From an uncultured Subdoligranulum sp. (GTDB lineage Bacteria; Bacillota; Clostridia; Oscillospirales; Ruminococcaceae): 64,000 nt of DNA. The stretch covers positions 248,001-312,000 of the forward strand of contig UQZO01000001.1 in the NCBI GenBank assembly GCA_900545545.1. The letters run 5' to 3'. The notes under the pieces are model-generated. The model had not been told where the DNA came from and made no database searches. It saw only the letters and a list, made by a program, of their open reading frames with translations. Of the stretch, positions 16,594 to 24,431 are shown in pieces. A program made the position numbers and the translations under genes. The first letter of the stretch is position 1, and every line of letters starts with the position of its first letter.

Positions 16594-17268
16594 GTGTGCG
16601 AAAAATTTATGGAGTGGATTGCCCAGTGTAATCCGGAAGTGGTTTTGTCTGGCGTATTTGCACTTTTAGGAGCTGTGATAGGTGTTGTAGGGTCTCTTTC
16701 TACGGTCTTTTTGACAAAGGCGGTTCAGAAACACGGGAAAATTACACTTCATGCAAGAATTGTTGGTTCTCGAATAGACGCTGCACACCGTACATGGGGA
16801 TATATACAGACGGATCAAGGAATATCTTTTCATGTTCCTTTATGGCTCGATATTTGTAACACCTCTGACGTCTCAAGAATAGTTAGAAATGTAAATCTCT
16901 GTATTGTAAAAGATAGAACGATAGTTGCGGATTTTACACAATTTCAAGGAAACGGAATTGACCCACGGGAACCAAACACTACAATAGTAGGAAATGCGGG
17001 TGCGTATTCGTTCGTTGTCCCTCCGAATAGTGTTTTGCGTACCGAGGTGGAATTTGGTATAAAAAAAAGCGATCTTCCACCAGAAGATCAGGAGTTTAAC
17101 AGCGTTTATTTAACATATTTTGATGAGAAAGATTGCCTTAAAGTTTTCTTTTTAGAAAAGATTCCCACGCCACAATGGATTGTTGGAGAGCTGCCGCGCT
17201 CCAAGCGATGGAAGACTCTGCAAAAAGTTAAATTTAGTGGGCTCTATAAATATCGTTCAGGAAATTGA
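16594..17268 (+). CDS. Unknown membrane-anchored protein inside the hsd operon
   Basis: 224 residues from GTG 16594. One clear transmembrane helix near the N-terminus (about residues 16-42, VVLSGVFALLGAVIGVVGSL), then a soluble domain of about 180 residues rich in beta-type sequence, with no motif I recognise. It lies 9 bases after hsdS and 9 bases before hsdR, in the same direction, so it is part of the operon. It is AT-richer than hsdM and hsdR, suggesting separate acquisition. It could be an extra defence gene or a cargo gene of an exchangeable hsdS segment. Confidence 0.6.
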   Translation: MCEKFMEWIAQCNPEVVLSGVFALLGAVIGVVGSLSTVFLTKAVQKHGKITLHARIVGSRIDAAHRTWGYIQTDQGISFHVPLWLDICNTSDVSRIVRNVNLCIVKDRTIVADFTQFQGNGIDPREPNTTIVGNAGAYSFVVPPNSVLRTEVEFGIKKSDLPPEDQEFNSVYLTYFDEKDCLKVFFLEKIPTPQWIVGELPRSKRWKTLQKVKFSGLYKYRSGN

Positions 17269-17277
17269 GGTGTAACT

Positions 17278-20200
17278 ATGCCCGATTTTGACGTAAAAGA
17301 AAAACGCTTTGAGCAGGATATAGAGGAATACCTCACTACATACGGCGGCTATCAGAAGGGCAACCCCGCCGCCTTTAACCGGGAAAAAGCCCTGGATACT
17401 GCCACATTCCTCTCCTTCATCCGCACCAGCCAGCCCAAGCAGTGGGAGCGATTTGAAAAAATCTACGGTGTCGACAGTGAGCGGCAGCTCATCGACCGTT
17501 TTTGCCGGGAAGTGAAGATGGTAGGTCTGCTGAAAGTGCTGCGCCAGGGCTTTACTGACCGGGGAATCAAGTTCCGTGCTGTGTTCTGGAAACCGGAGAC
17601 TTCCATCAACGAGACCAGCCAAGCCCAGTATGCTGCCAATATTCTCCATTGTACTCGGCAGCTGCATTATTCTCTGAATAACGAAAACAGCATTGATATT
17701 GTTCTGTTCCTCAACGGCATCCCGGTGGTGTCTATGGAGCTGAAATGTCAGTTTACCGGACAGGACACCGCCAACGCTATCCAGCAATACAAATTCGACC
17801 GGGCGGGGAAGGACGCCATTTTCGAGTTCAAAAACCGGGTACTAGTCCACTTTGCCGTAGACCTTACCAATGTGTATATGACTACCCGATTGGAAGGGGC
17901 GAAAACTTATTTCTTGCCCTTCAACCAGGGCAGCAACGGAGCCGGAAATGTGGGCGGCAAGGGTAATCCCATCAACCCGGACGGCTATGACACCGCCTAC
18001 TTGTGGGAACATGTACTGTGCAAGGACCGTCTATTAGAAATTTTACATAAATATCTCCACTTGCAACAAGAGAGAGACGAAAAAACCGGTGAAATAAAGT
18101 CCGAGCGGATGATCTTCCCCAGGTATCACCAGTTGGATGTAGTGACCAAACTACTGGCTGATGTAAAGGCCAACGGCTCAGGCAAGAACTATCTCATTCA
18201 GCACAGCGCCGGTTCTGGAAAGTCCAACTCCATTGCTTGGCTGGCCCACCGGCTCACTGGCCTGCACAATGACCACGACGAGAAGATCTTCCAGTCTGTT
18301 ATCATCGTCACCGACCGTCGGGTGCTGGACAGCCAGCTGCAAAATACCGTTTATCAGTTTGACCATGTGGCAGGTGTGGTGCAGAAGATTGACAAGAACG
18401 CTCAGCAGCTCCGGGAGGCCATCGAGGCTGGGACAGGCATCATCATCACCACTCTTCAGAAGTTCCCGGTTATTTATAAAGAAGTTCGCACCGGCAACAA
18501 GCGGTTTGCGGTCATTGTGGACGAGGCACACTCCTCCCAGACCGGCGACGCCGCCCGCAAGCTGAAGCGTGCCCTGGCAGACACCGATAAGATTCTGGAG
18601 GAGTACGCAAAAGAAGAGTACGAGGAAGAATCCAAGCGCAAGGATGATGAGGACAAGCTGCTGGATGAACTGGCCGCCCAGGGTGTTCATGAAAACCTGT
18701 CATTCTTCGCCTTTACGGCTACCCCAAAGGACAAAACGCTGCAAATGTTCGGCCAGCGGGATGAAAATGGAAAATGTCATCCCTTCCATGTGTATTCCAT
18801 GCGGCAGGCCATCGAGGAAGGATTTATTCTGGATGTGCTGCAAAACTACATGACCTACAATATGTACTACAAGATTGCCAAGGCTATCCCCGATGATCCG
18901 GAGCTGGATACCGCCGCGGGTGTGCGTGCTATTCGCCAGTTTGAGACACTGCACCCCCACAATATCTCCCAGAAAACGGCTATCATGCTGGAGCAGTTCC
19001 GCAATGTGACCCGGCACAAAATCGGCGGCAAAGCCAAGGCCATGATTGTGACACCCTCCCGGCTCCATGCGGTACGATACTTGCTGGAGTTCAAGCGGCA
19101 AATCAAAGAGAAGGGATATACCGACCTGGATGTGCTGGTTGCTTTCTCCGGTGAGGTGGAGGACAACGGTGAGACCTACACCGAAGAGAAACTAAACAAA
19201 ACAAAATCCGGCGAGACCATCAAAGAAAAGGCCCTGCCGGAGGCGTTCCATACGGACGAATATGGAATGCTGATCGTGGCGGAAAAGTATCAGACTGGCT
19301 TTGACGAGCCTCTTCTGCATACCATGTTTGTGGATAAGAAGCTATCCGGCGTGAAAGCTGTCCAGACCCTTTCCAGGTTGAACCGCACCATGCGTGGCAA
19401 AAAGGATACCTTTGTCCTGGATTTTGTCAACTCCGCCGAAGATATTCGCAAAGCGTTTGAACCTTATTATGAGGAAACGATACTGGAAGAGGAAACGGAC
19501 CCTAATGTTGTGTATGACCTGAAAAATACACTGGATGAATACCGGGTCTATCAACAGATGGAAATTGACCGGTTTGCGGAAATTTTCTATTCCTCCAAGG
19601 AGCAGTCTAGCGGCGATTTGGGCAAGCTCCAAGGCACCATCCGCCCGGCGCTTGATCGGTTTGAGGCGCTGGAGGAAGAAAAGCAGAATCTGTTCAAGTC
19701 CACTCTGGCCCGGTTTAACCGGATTTATGCCTTTATCACGCAGGTCTGCCGCCTGTTTGATAAGGACATCCACAAGTTCAGTGTGTACTCAAAATTCCTC
19801 TATACCATGTTGCCTAAGGGCGGACGGGATAAGGTATATGTGGATGACAAGGTACTGTTGGAATATTACCGCCTGGAAAAGGATTTCGAAGGCGGAATCC
19901 AGCTGGAAAGCACTCCGGAGGGCTTCCGGCCCATCACCGGCGAGGCTGGCCGCAGAGAGAAAAAGCGTGATCCACTGACGGTTATCATTGACAAAATCAA
20001 CGAGAAGTACGGCACCAACTTCACTGAGATGGATAAGGTATTGCTCCAGATGGAAAACGATTATGCCGCTCAGGACAAGTGGCACAGCTATGCCCAGAAC
20101 AATGACCGCAAGACCTTTATGCTGCTTTTTGAGAAGGACTTTCCCAATATGGCGGCCGCCCGCTATGAGCAGAATGAGGACTTCTTTGTGAAAATGTTCT

Positions 20201-20280
20201 CTGACCCGGACATGATGCAGCAGGTCATGGAAACCGTGGGCGCGGTGCTGTATGAAAGGCTGAGAGGCCAAAAGAAATGA
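17278..20280 (+). CDS. hsdR: Type I restriction-modification, restriction/translocase subunit
   Basis: 1000 residues. HsdR pulls DNA through the complex and cuts unmodified DNA. N-terminal PD-(D/E)xK nuclease with D140, E154 and K156 (SMELK); SF2 motor with Walker A HSAGSGKS (K315) and DEAH-type box VDEAHSSQ (D415-H418), then TATPKDKTL and QTGFDEP; C-terminal helical domain that binds HsdM/HsdS. Full length, with all catalytic residues present. Confidence 0.95.
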   Translation: MPDFDVKEKRFEQDIEEYLTTYGGYQKGNPAAFNREKALDTATFLSFIRTSQPKQWERFEKIYGVDSERQLIDRFCREVKMVGLLKVLRQGFTDRGIKFRAVFWKPETSINETSQAQYAANILHCTRQLHYSLNNENSIDIVLFLNGIPVVSMELKCQFTGQDTANAIQQYKFDRAGKDAIFEFKNRVLVHFAVDLTNVYMTTRLEGAKTYFLPFNQGSNGAGNVGGKGNPINPDGYDTAYLWEHVLCKDRLLEILHKYLHLQQERDEKTGEIKSERMIFPRYHQLDVVTKLLADVKANGSGKNYLIQHSAGSGKSNSIAWLAHRLTGLHNDHDEKIFQSVIIVTDRRVLDSQLQNTVYQFDHVAGVVQKIDKNAQQLREAIEAGTGIIITTLQKFPVIYKEVRTGNKRFAVIVDEAHSSQTGDAARKLKRALADTDKILEEYAKEEYEEESKRKDDEDKLLDELAAQGVHENLSFFAFTATPKDKTLQMFGQRDENGKCHPFHVYSMRQAIEEGFILDVLQNYMTYNMYYKIAKAIPDDPELDTAAGVRAIRQFETLHPHNISQKTAIMLEQFRNVTRHKIGGKAKAMIVTPSRLHAVRYLLEFKRQIKEKGYTDLDVLVAFSGEVEDNGETYTEEKLNKTKSGETIKEKALPEAFHTDEYGMLIVAEKYQTGFDEPLLHTMFVDKKLSGVKAVQTLSRLNRTMRGKKDTFVLDFVNSAEDIRKAFEPYYEETILEEETDPNVVYDLKNTLDEYRVYQQMEIDRFAEIFYSSKEQSSGDLGKLQGTIRPALDRFEALEEEKQNLFKSTLARFNRIYAFITQVCRLFDKDIHKFSVYSKFLYTMLPKGGRDKVYVDDKVLLEYYRLEKDFEGGIQLESTPEGFRPITGEAGRREKKRDPLTVIIDKINEKYGTNFTEMDKVLLQMENDYAAQDKWHSYAQNNDRKTFMLLFEKDFPNMAAARYEQNEDFFVKMFSDPDMMQQVMETVGAVLYERLRGQKK

Positions 20281-20307
20281 TAAAGGGTACGGTGAGGTGA
20301 TGAAACC

Positions 20308-23052
20308 ATGATTGAAAAAGTGAAAGGGCTCTTAATCAATGGTCGTTGCTTTTCAAAAGAAACAGTCCTTCCATTCTTTCCTGGCAATAATGACCGCATT
20401 GCTATTGTTTATGGAAAAAACGGGAGCGGCAAGAGCACAATTTCAGATGGATTTTCTCAGATTGCTTCTGGTGAATCATCCGAAGAATTATCTGCATCAC
20501 TAATTGACCGATCCGATAATGTGATTGATTTGGCTGCCGAAAGCAAGATATTTGTGTTTAATGAAAAATACATTGACGAAAATGTAAAAATTGATGCGGA
20601 TGGGTTGGGGACTATTATCCTTTTGGGCGGTCAGGTTGATTTACAAGCAGATATAGATTACTATACGACGCTGTTGGCGACAGCCCAGAGAGAATATGAG
20701 TCGGCTGAATCGGCGCTAGAAGCATTTGGAAATAAGCAGAACCCACTTAGTCCTGATTTCCATTTGGCGCGTATTAAAAAAGCCTTACAAGCTAATTGGG
20801 CAACTACGGATGCCGCAATCAAGGGAAACAAAATTAACTCGAAGGTAACAGAAGAAGTCGTCAGAGAAATTGGTGGTCTTTCTGTTTCAGAGACTAAAGA
20901 GCAATTACAACAAAAGTTTGATGAAACCAAGGCACTACTGGATAAGGTGGCCGATGTCACAACAAGCTATCCAGTGCCTATCAGTGAGGTTGAGCTTACG
21001 GCCGGCTTTGAGAGTGCGATTTGTGCTCTCTTAGCAAAGCTTGTAGAAAAGCCTATGCTGACAGAGAGAGAATCGATGATTCTTTCAATGATTCAGAGCG
21101 GAAGGCAATCTATTGTTGAGGCGGCAAAAAATGATTTCAGTGACGGCTCTACAACTGTATGTCCCTATTGCTTCCGAGAGATTGATAATGAATATCGTCG
21201 CAGTTTAATTAATAGCATAAATAAAGTGCTGAACAAGGATGTTGATAAGCATAAGGCTGAATTGCAAGCTATAGCTTTTCCTGCCTTTGATCAAGATTAT
21301 TCGCAGTTCACCGATTTAGATGCTGAATTAGTCAAAAAAATCCAAAAACAGATAGAAAATTGCCAAAAACTGATAGAGCAATATAAAGCCGCTATCCAAC
21401 AGAAGTTAAATAGTATTTACAGTCCAATAAGCATGGCTCCGATCGGATTGGAAAATAGTATGCAGCAACTAAATGCACTTCTAAGTAAACTTGAGTTTAA
21501 ACGGCAAGAATTTGTAGATGCTGTTCAACGACGGAAAGTGATTCTGCGCGATCTGCTTTTGATCAACAAGAAAATTGCACACTTACAGATAGAGCAAGTA
21601 TATCGGGACTACTTGAAGCAGCAGCGCGAAAAGAGAACTGCACAAGCCAAATTGCAAACTATGCAGCAAGAGGCAGAAAAACTCTTAGAGCACTTAAAGG
21701 CTCTTGAACAGAAAAAATCAAATGTGGGGCTGGCTATTGAAAATATAAACAATGCACTTGACTATGTATTCTTTTCGCATGGGCGGCTTTCAATTGAATT
21801 GAAAAATGAAAAGTACTACTTAAAATCGAACGGTAATGATGTTAAGCCCAAAAATGTGTCCTTAGGGGAACGAAATATTATAGCTCTGTGTTACTTCTTT
21901 ACACAGATATTGGCAAACCAGGATATTGAAAAACTGTATCAAAATGAGGAATTGGTAGTTATTGACGATCCGATTTCTAGTTTTGACTTTGAAAATAAGG
22001 TTGGTATTAGTTCTTTTTTGCGTTACCAAACGAAAAATATCATTGGTGGAAACTCGAGAAGTAAGATTTTGTTTTTAACTCATGACTTGTCAACCTTTTT
22101 CGACTTGCAAAAAATAGCTGATGAGATGATGCAGGTATTTGGAAAGAGCGATAAAACTGCTAAAAATAATTTCTTTGAACTAGTTGGTCGCAATATCAGC
22201 ATATGTGCTTCAAAGCGAAAAACATATAATGAATATAGAAGACTATTAGAGATGATTTTTCAATATGCAACAGACAATACCGAAGGTTTGGAATTGATGA
22301 TTGGCAATGCCATGAGGCGTACATTAGAAGCGTTTTCTACTTTCATTTATGGAACAGGAATATCTGGAGTATCTTTCGACACAAAAGTAATAAAAAGCCT
22401 GGGAGAGTATTCTAGCTATTTTGAAAATCTTATGTATCGTTTGGTGCTTAATGGCGAAAGTCATATGCAGGCACGCATATACGGTGTACAAGATGATTTG
22501 AATTTTTATGAATTCATCTCAGAAGATGAAAAGCGACGTACTTGTAAGGATATTTTGTGCTTTATGTATTGTTTGAATCCGGATCATATTGAATCGCATA
22601 TCCCGGAGGCTATCCCGGAAATCAAAAAATGGATGATGGATATTCCAACAAATGAAAAATTTGATATAGTAGTTACTTCAAAAAAGAAAACTATTCCGCT
22701 GTATGATATTCCACTATCCGCTGGTTCTGGTGAGGAAATGTTTGGAAGTGATATACCCTTCGAGGAATATGAAACGGATATTGAGGATGGTGACTTTGCA
22801 CTTCATATCTCTGGCGACAGTATGGAGCCGGAAATCCCTGATGGCAGCATTGTTGTTGTTAAAAAGGAATGTGATGTGCCCGACGGAATAACTGGTGCGT
22901 TTTTCCTTAACGGGGAAGTCTATTGTAAAAAGCTTTTACATAAAGATGGAAAAGTTTTCCTGTGCTCGGTGAATACAAAATATAAGCCGATTCAAATTCG
23001 TGATGAGGACAACTTAAAGGCTTATGGGAGAATTGTCAAAGTGGTTAGTTAG
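20308..23052 (+). CDS. PrrC/RloC-like ATPase fused to a LexA-type S24 autoprotease domain
   Basis: 914 residues, AT-rich, 27 bases after hsdR. Part 1 (1-780) is an SMC/RecF-like ABC ATPase of the kind found in PrrC and RloC: Walker A YGKNGSGKST (35-44), long coiled coils with a zinc hook CPYC (285-288), signature VSLGERN (517-523), Walker B VVIDDPISSFD (550-560) and H-loop THD (591-593). Next comes the R-x3-E...H pattern (R670, E674, H719 in NGESH) that resembles the catalytic triad of these anticodon nucleases. Part 2 (about 795-914) is a complete S24 domain: Ala-Gly cleavage site A805-G806 (PLSAGSG), catalytic Ser838 in SGDSMEP and Lys874 in EVYCKK, with LexA-like spacing. There is no helix-turn-helix. 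ATPase and protease calls are strong; nuclease activity is inferred. Confidence 0.85.
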   Translation: MIEKVKGLLINGRCFSKETVLPFFPGNNDRIAIVYGKNGSGKSTISDGFSQIASGESSEELSASLIDRSDNVIDLAAESKIFVFNEKYIDENVKIDADGLGTIILLGGQVDLQADIDYYTTLLATAQREYESAESALEAFGNKQNPLSPDFHLARIKKALQANWATTDAAIKGNKINSKVTEEVVREIGGLSVSETKEQLQQKFDETKALLDKVADVTTSYPVPISEVELTAGFESAICALLAKLVEKPMLTERESMILSMIQSGRQSIVEAAKNDFSDGSTTVCPYCFREIDNEYRRSLINSINKVLNKDVDKHKAELQAIAFPAFDQDYSQFTDLDAELVKKIQKQIENCQKLIEQYKAAIQQKLNSIYSPISMAPIGLENSMQQLNALLSKLEFKRQEFVDAVQRRKVILRDLLLINKKIAHLQIEQVYRDYLKQQREKRTAQAKLQTMQQEAEKLLEHLKALEQKKSNVGLAIENINNALDYVFFSHGRLSIELKNEKYYLKSNGNDVKPKNVSLGERNIIALCYFFTQILANQDIEKLYQNEELVVIDDPISSFDFENKVGISSFLRYQTKNIIGGNSRSKILFLTHDLSTFFDLQKIADEMMQVFGKSDKTAKNNFFELVGRNISICASKRKTYNEYRRLLEMIFQYATDNTEGLELMIGNAMRRTLEAFSTFIYGTGISGVSFDTKVIKSLGEYSSYFENLMYRLVLNGESHMQARIYGVQDDLNFYEFISEDEKRRTCKDILCFMYCLNPDHIESHIPEAIPEIKKWMMDIPTNEKFDIVVTSKKKTIPLYDIPLSAGSGEEMFGSDIPFEEYETDIEDGDFALHISGDSMEPEIPDGSIVVVKKECDVPDGITGAFFLNGEVYCKKLLHKDGKVFLCSVNTKYKPIQIRDEDNLKAYGRIVKVVS

Positions 23053-23236
23053 TGTTATAATATTTCTAAGCCACCCAATTATGTACCTCAAGCAAAACTC
23101 CTGATAGGATGGCCCAGATAGATTTTTGATAGCAAAAGTCCGAATAGACCTTGGGATAAGAATAATCTGCATCAAATAGAACCACGTCAAATCAAATCCT
23201 CTATACAAAAAAGTTTAGAAATGGATTTAACTTGGC

Positions 23237-23246
23237 GAGTTCGAAT
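23237..23246 (+). repeat. Putative attachment core between the tandem elements
   Basis: GAGTTCGAAT, identical to the guaA 3' end and followed by GA to give E-F-E-TGA in the guaA frame. Confidence 0.65.
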
Positions 23247-23306
23247 GATTTCAAGGTCTTGAAAAACCGCATAGTTAAGCGGTTTCTTGGCTTTTGAAAT
23301 GCATCG

Positions 23307-23324
23307 TGGCAACGATTTGGCAAC
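23307..23324 (+). repeat. Paired TGGCAAC direct repeats, candidate arm sites of element 2
   Basis: TGGCAAC at 23307-23313 and 23318-23324, with the same 11-base spacing and a similar distance from the core as the TTGATAGCA pair of element 1, but a different sequence. Confidence 0.45.
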
Positions 23325-23341
23325 ACTTTTTCATTATTCAT

Positions 23342-23388
23342 AAAAAGAGAGCTAACTGATTTTGATTAGTCAGTTAGCTCTCTTTTTC
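23342..23388. terminator. Hairpin terminator, element 2
   Basis: Perfect stem AAAGAGAGCTAACTGA with its complement and TTTTTCTTTTT on the + strand; counterpart of 7870-7912. Confidence 0.85.
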
Positions 23389-23444
23389 TTTTTATTATTA
23401 TTTTGTGCAACAAATGGCCTTTCCCGTGGCCTACAAGTGAGGGG

Positions 23445-23933
23445 TCAAAAGAGGTCTTGGGGAGGCACTTTCACATAGTTCTGGGCTTTGTCAAACTCCG
23501 GGTAGAGGTAGCGCCACTTGTCGTAATCCTCTTTGGAAATCTCACCAGCCTCCAGCCTGGAAGCAGTCTGCTGCCAGGAGCAGAGCATTTCATGCAGTCG
23601 GGCGGCGTCTTTATTTTTCCGCACATCGACCTTCAAGCAGACTTCTCCATCCGTCTCGCTGATTTTGAGCCCGTAGTTGTCCTCCAGGGTAAACAGGGTG
23701 TGCATGAGCCCAACATAGGAGTCTATATCCGGGACAGAAAGTGCGTGCGGGGAAACATCCAGTACCTGGGCCAAGGCAGCAGTCAATTCTGCTTTAGGGG
23801 TTCTTGATCCTGTTTCGTACTGTGCTAGACGCACATCTGCAGACTTCTCCGGGAAGCCCAGCACCATGCCGAGATATTTCTGAGTCATCCCCCGCAGGAG
23901 ACGGAAAAAGTGAATCCGTTCGCCAATCGCCAT
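23445..23933 (-). CDS. XRE-family repressor, element 2
   Basis: 162 residues. The N-terminal 85 residues, including the helix-turn-helix, are almost identical to the element 1 repressor (GERIHFFRLLRGMTQKYLG; RLAQYETGSRTPKAEL). The last 80 residues differ at many positions. Near-identical DNA-reading parts and the shared palindrome suggest that each repressor can act on both elements. Confidence 0.85.
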   Translation of the reverse strand: MAIGERIHFFRLLRGMTQKYLGMVLGFPEKSADVRLAQYETGSRTPKAELTAALAQVLDVSPHALSVPDIDSYVGLMHTLFTLEDNYGLKISETDGEVCLKVDVRKNKDAARLHEMLCSWQQTASRLEAGEISKEDYDKWRYLYPEFDKAQNYVKVPPQDLF

Positions 23934-23968
23934 ATCATCAGCTCCAATCGTTGGTTGTTCTTAGGAAA

Positions 23969-23997
23969 AGCGTAGCAGAAATGCTTAGTAAAGTCAA
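23969..23997 (-). promoter_or_regulatory. Repressor promoter, element 2
   Basis: On the minus strand, TTGACT (23997-23992), 17 bases, TACGCT (23974-23969). The -10 is weak. Confidence 0.45.
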
Positions 23998-24041
23998 GAG
24001 GATCTTAAACAATTTTATTTAATTTATTTTGCGTACTCCGA

Positions 24042-24098
24042 TTGACACTAGCTATTTTGCTTAGTATAATGACAATAGGCTAAGCAAATCAGCTTAGC
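24042..24098 (+). promoter_or_regulatory. Consensus promoter with palindromic operator, element 2
   Basis: Perfect TTGACA (24042-24047), 17 bases, perfect TATAAT (24065-24070). A GCTTAG half-site abuts the -10 (24059-24064), and the palindrome GCTAAGC-N6-GCTTAGC (24079-24098) covers the transcription start. So strong a promoter must be tightly repressed when the element is quiet. Confidence 0.8.
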
Positions 24099-24178
24099 AT
24101 AAATAAACAAAAAAGAACTGCCACAATCCCTGATTATACATCCAGGAAAAAGTGGTAGACGAAAGTGAGGAGGCATTT

Positions 24179-24313
24179 ATGGAACACAATATCCAGCCGC
24201 AGCAGCCATCAACGAAGAAAGGAAGGTGTTTTCAATGCAGGTACAAAACTTTATGCGCGTGGAGGAAGTGGCCCAGGAGCTGGGCATCTCCAAGTCCCAC
24301 GCCTACAAAGTGA
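24179..24313 (+). CDS. Short leader ORF overlapping the excisionase gene, element 2
   Basis: 44 codons (MEHNIQPQQPSTKKGR...) behind GTGAGGAGG, ending at the equivalent point inside the excisionase gene as the element 1 leader. Similar peptide start, similar ribosome site, same frame relation. Confidence 0.5.
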   Translation: MEHNIQPQQPSTKKGRCFQCRYKTLCAWRKWPRSWASPSPTPTK

Positions 24314-24429
24314 TCCACAAGCTCAATGCTGAACTCCGTGAGAAGGGCTATCTGACCATCTCCGGGCGGGTCAATCGAAACTTTTTCATGGAGAAGTTTT
24401 GCTATGGCAAGACGGGAAAGGAGGGCTAA
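24235..24429 (+). CDS. Excisionase-like helix-turn-helix protein, element 2
   Basis: 64 residues from ATG 24235, aligned with the element 1 start and preceded by GAAAGGAAGG; an upstream in-frame GTG is less likely. MRVEEVAQELGISKSHAYKV is the DNA-reading helix-turn-helix. It ends two bases before the integrase start. Confidence 0.8.
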   Translation: MQVQNFMRVEEVAQELGISKSHAYKVIHKLNAELREKGYLTISGRVNRNFFMEKFCYGKTGKEG

Positions 24430-24431
24430 TC

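Larger units (their letters stand above)
7701..23246. mobile_element. Integrative element 1 in the 3' end of guaA
   Basis: Bounded by a 10-bp direct repeat (7701-7710 and 23237-23246). The left copy is the end of guaA, reading E-F-E-TAA. The right copy reads E-F-E-TGA in the equivalent frame, so the element carries its own copy of the target's last codons. Content: leftward XRE repressor, excisionase, tyrosine integrase, MobC-like protein, RepA-like ATPase, repeat array and hairpin cluster, SLOG protein, type I restriction-modification and an ATPase-S24 fusion. There is no relaxase or conjugation apparatus, so it is better called an integrative and possibly mobilisable element. The guaA 3' end is a known integration hot spot for tyrosine-integrase elements; the exact ends here are inferred. 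Confidence 0.75.
23053..23444. other. Junction between the two elements
   Basis: No gene seen. It holds the right end of element 1 with one TTGATAGCA (23126-23134), the core repeat (23237-23246), a small hairpin AAACCGC/GCGGTTT (about 23264-23286), paired TGGCAAC repeats and the unit 2 hairpin terminator. Confidence 0.7.
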
